7,418 nucleotides of DNA from Eubacteriales bacterium (GTDB taxonomy: Bacteria > Bacillota > Clostridia > Lachnospirales > Lachnospiraceae), in NCBI GenBank assembly GCA_030536565.1, contig JAUNPT010000092.1, positions 1,664 through 9,081 of the forward strand, written 5' to 3'. Of the stretch, positions 5,447 through 7,418 are shown piece by piece (the first letter of the stretch is position 1; each line of letters opens with the position of its first letter). Below the pieces are notes generated by a model. It had not been told where the DNA came from and ran no database searches. It saw only the letters and a program-made list of their open reading frames with translations. The position numbers and the translations under genes were made by a program.

Positions 5447-7418
5447 TTAACGTCTTACAACTGTCTTTTTCTTCTTATCAAAGAAGTAAACGCCTGCTGC
5501 AATCGCAGCACTCATAATAATCATGAATACAAATGGTGCTGTTGTTGATGAATCACCTGTCTTAGGAGCAACCAAACCACTTGTTGTGCTAAGTCCATCT
5601 AATGTAAATACTGATGAAGCCACACCGCTGATAACTGCTCCAGCCTTTGCAACATCTGTAAGAACTAACAAGTCATTCATATTAACTGTTCCATCTGCAT
5701 TTCTTGTAACTGGAAGCTGTGAATATACATGTGTTGTATAATCCATATGTGTATCAACCAGCTTGAACCAGTCAGCTGTAACATCTACTGCACTATTATG
5801 CGCTGTGTTTGCTGAAGGGTCTGCAGCTTCAAAGTTCCAGAAGTAGTTAGTATCGTTATAAACCTTTGATGTATCCTGTGTTCCCTTGAACTTAAAGTTC
5901 TCTGCAACATCTGTGAACTGTGTTCTGTATGATACAACTCCTGTTGCCATGAAATCTGTATTAGCTGCATCATTTGTATATAATGCTACGTTACTGCTTC
6001 CATTGTTAAATGATGTACAGTTAGTAACCTGAATATCAGGACAGCTGTTACTGTCAATACCCTTTGCCTTATTATCAAATGCTACTGAATTGATTAGCTT
6101 ATGATAGCCTGACATACTTGAGCCACCCATCTTAAATCCGTTACCATTACCTTCACTAGTACCATCTTCGCCATATCCATTAGCATATGCTACACAGTTC
6201 TGAATTGTTACAGAACCAATTGCCCCGCTCTCAACCTTTGCAAATAAATCCCAGCCATCATCTGCATTATTATGAGCAACACAGCCGTCAAATACATTAC
6301 CTTCACCAATTGTCAGCTTAGCAGCAAATCCATCTGCATCTTCATATCCTGCATCTGCATTTGACCATGATGTACAGTTAAGGACTAAGTTATTAGCTGG
6401 CCAGTCTTCTCTTGTATCTGTTGAAATATATCTGCTTATCTGTAAACCTGTGTTACCATTGTTATATGTGTGCATGTTGTCCATTGTAACATTGCTTCCT
6501 GAAAGACGAATACCGTCCTTGCCATTTGCTGAGTTCGTAACATCAAAGCCCTGGATATACCAGTAATCACCTGCTATTACCATACCTTCACAGTTACGTC
6601 CGAAATCAAATACTGGTCTTTCACTTTCTGATGTACCAGGCTCCCTTATCATTCTGATTGGCGCCTCAGCTGTACCATCAATACCTCTTTCAATCTTAAC
6701 TGTTGATTCAAGATTATATGTTCCACCAAGAACAACTATTGTCTGTCCTGCCTTTGCATATTTAACAGCTGTGTATACATCAACTGGATTTTCTTTTGTT
6801 CCTACTCCCTTTGATGTTCCTTCTGGGCTAACGTAGATTACATCACCATTGAAGTTATCATATCTTACTGTATGTGTAAATGTAACTGGCTCATATGATG
6901 ACAATGCTGCATATTCACCCGGCTTATAATTTTCATTAGGAGTTGCTGTAACTGTAAATTTGTTGTTTCCTAATTTAAGCTCTGTATCAAATGTACACTT
7001 TGTATCAGCAACAACGTCCTGATCTGCAACTACATTTCCATCTGCATCTGTAATAACAACATGACCATCTGCATTAGAAATATATGTAAGCTTATAAGCT
7101 TCACTGTTTGCAACAGTACCTGAAATAACTGTATATGAAGGAGTAATTAATGTTACTGGTCTTTCTTCTGCTGGTGCATCATTTTCTGGTGCAATTGTCG
7201 TAAACTTGATATCTGAGAATGTAGCCTTACATGTTCTTGATGCAAAGAAACCTGCATAAACATTCTCTGTATCTAACTGATCAAGAGCTTTTGTATCATA
7301 GTATTTCTTTGTTACTGTATTTCCTGCTTCATCTGTGTAGCTTACAAAATAACCTGTGTTATTTCTCTGAATTGTCATAACAAATGTTGTCTTATCATCT
7401 ACACATGTTGAGAGAAAT
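5447..7418 (-). CDS. Cell-wall-anchored pectate lyase, PL9 family (C-terminal 656 aa; 5' end outside window)
   Basis: A second PL9 pectate lyase, paralogous to the complete one. The frame is open to the right edge, 13 codons (ending CVDDKTTFV) before the first Met at 7376-7378, which has no Shine-Dalgarno and falls inside a domain, so the gene is cut by the window. Numbering from that Met: end of a LamG/ConA-like domain (to ~62), an acidic joint, a beta-sandwich (~75-172), the PL9 beta-helix (~180-585, opening IYVSPEGTSKG), a short linker, then the anchor APKTGDSS, a membrane helix and DKKKKTVVRR. Calcium ligands Asp349, Asp373, Asp374 and Asp377 (DADGF, DDGWD) and the catalytic Lys416 (GNGFKMGG) are all present with Pel9A-like spacing, so activity is expected. 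It should act outside the cell on polygalacturonate. The sorting motif (APKTGD) is closer to the LPxTG-like form than in its neighbour. Confidence 0.92.
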   Translation of the reverse strand, partial: FLSTCVDDKTTFVMTIQRNNTGYFVSYTDEAGNTVTKKYYDTKALDQLDTENVYAGFFASRTCKATFSDIKFTTIAPENDAPAEERPVTLITPSYTVISGTVANSEAYKLTYISNADGHVVITDADGNVVADQDVVADTKCTFDTELKLGNNKFTVTATPNENYKPGEYAALSSYEPVTFTHTVRYDNFNGDVIYVSPEGTSKGVGTKENPVDVYTAVKYAKAGQTIVVLGGTYNLESTVKIERGIDGTAEAPIRMIREPGTSESERPVFDFGRNCEGMVIAGDYWYIQGFDVTNSANGKDGIRLSGSNVTMDNMHTYNNGNTGLQISRYISTDTREDWPANNLVLNCTSWSNADAGYEDADGFAAKLTIGEGNVFDGCVAHNNADDGWDLFAKVESGAIGSVTIQNCVAYANGYGEDGTSEGNGNGFKMGGSSMSGYHKLINSVAFDNKAKGIDSNSCPDIQVTNCTSFNNGSSNVALYTNDAANTDFMATGVVSYRTQFTDVAENFKFKGTQDTSKVYNDTNYFWNFEAADPSANTAHNSAVDVTADWFKLVDTHMDYTTHVYSQLPVTRNADGTVNMNDLLVLTDVAKAGAVISGVASSVFTLDGLSTTSGLVAPKTGDSSTTAPFVFMIIMSAAIAAGVYFFDKKKKTVVRR
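5466..5560 (-). repeat. 95-bp anchor cassette, copy B (sorting signal of the partial lyase)
   Basis: Counterpart of 530-624, with 92 of 95 matching positions by eye. Encodes TGDSSTTAPFVFMII through FFDKKKK. The preceding residues are VAPK, which gives a PKTGD-type sorting motif. The match stops sharply: one base pattern beyond each end the two genes differ, and the last four codons before the stop are also different (TVVRR here, ALGRR in copy A). Confidence 0.9.

Noticed and set aside
5447..7378. The Met at 7378 as the real start of the second lyase
   Set aside because: The frame continues to the window edge, there is no ribosome site, and the Met lies inside a LamG-like domain that is complete in the paralogue.

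Overview
The window looks like chromosomal DNA from a low-GC, pectin-degrading member of the Lachnospiraceae (Clostridia). A relative of Lachnospira/Eubacterium eligens fits well, but the genus is inferred. The reasons are the AT-rich sequence, Gram-positive promoter and Shine-Dalgarno signals, a 'PKTGD'-type cell-wall sorting signal, and two very large secreted family 9 pectate lyases (PL9) with multi-domain N-termini.

Layout. (1) 2-358, plus strand: the C-terminal end of a membrane protein, probably an ABC-2-type transporter permease, whose start lies left of the window. (2) 359-510: convergent intergenic region with a strong, probably bidirectional intrinsic terminator (426-473). (3) 511-5127, minus strand: a complete 1538-residue surface protein. 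It has a signal peptide, three carbohydrate-binding-like repeats, two FnIII-like domains, a LamG/ConA-like domain, a small beta-sandwich, a PL9 pectate lyase domain with intact calcium and catalytic residues, a Pro/Thr/Glu linker and a wall anchor. (4) 5128-5446: intergenic region holding this gene's promoter (TTGTAA, 17 bp, TATAAT), a leader of about 119 nt with hairpins, and the terminator of the next gene. (5) 5447-7418, minus strand: the C-terminal 656 residues of a second, paralogous PL9 protein, whose start lies right of the window.

The two lyases are tandem, same-strand paralogues. A terminator and a fresh promoter lie between them, so they appear to be separate transcription units. 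Both should be exported and fixed to the cell wall by a sortase. There they would cleave de-esterified polygalacturonate (homogalacturonan) by calcium-dependent beta-elimination and release oligogalacturonides for uptake. Whether the permease fragment takes part cannot be told from here.

No undescribed system is evident. The points most worth a second look are the near-identical 95-bp anchor cassette shared by two otherwise diverged genes, the weakened sorting motif of the complete lyase, the three N-terminal repeats I cannot assign to a named family, and the structured leader with a palindrome at the predicted transcription start.
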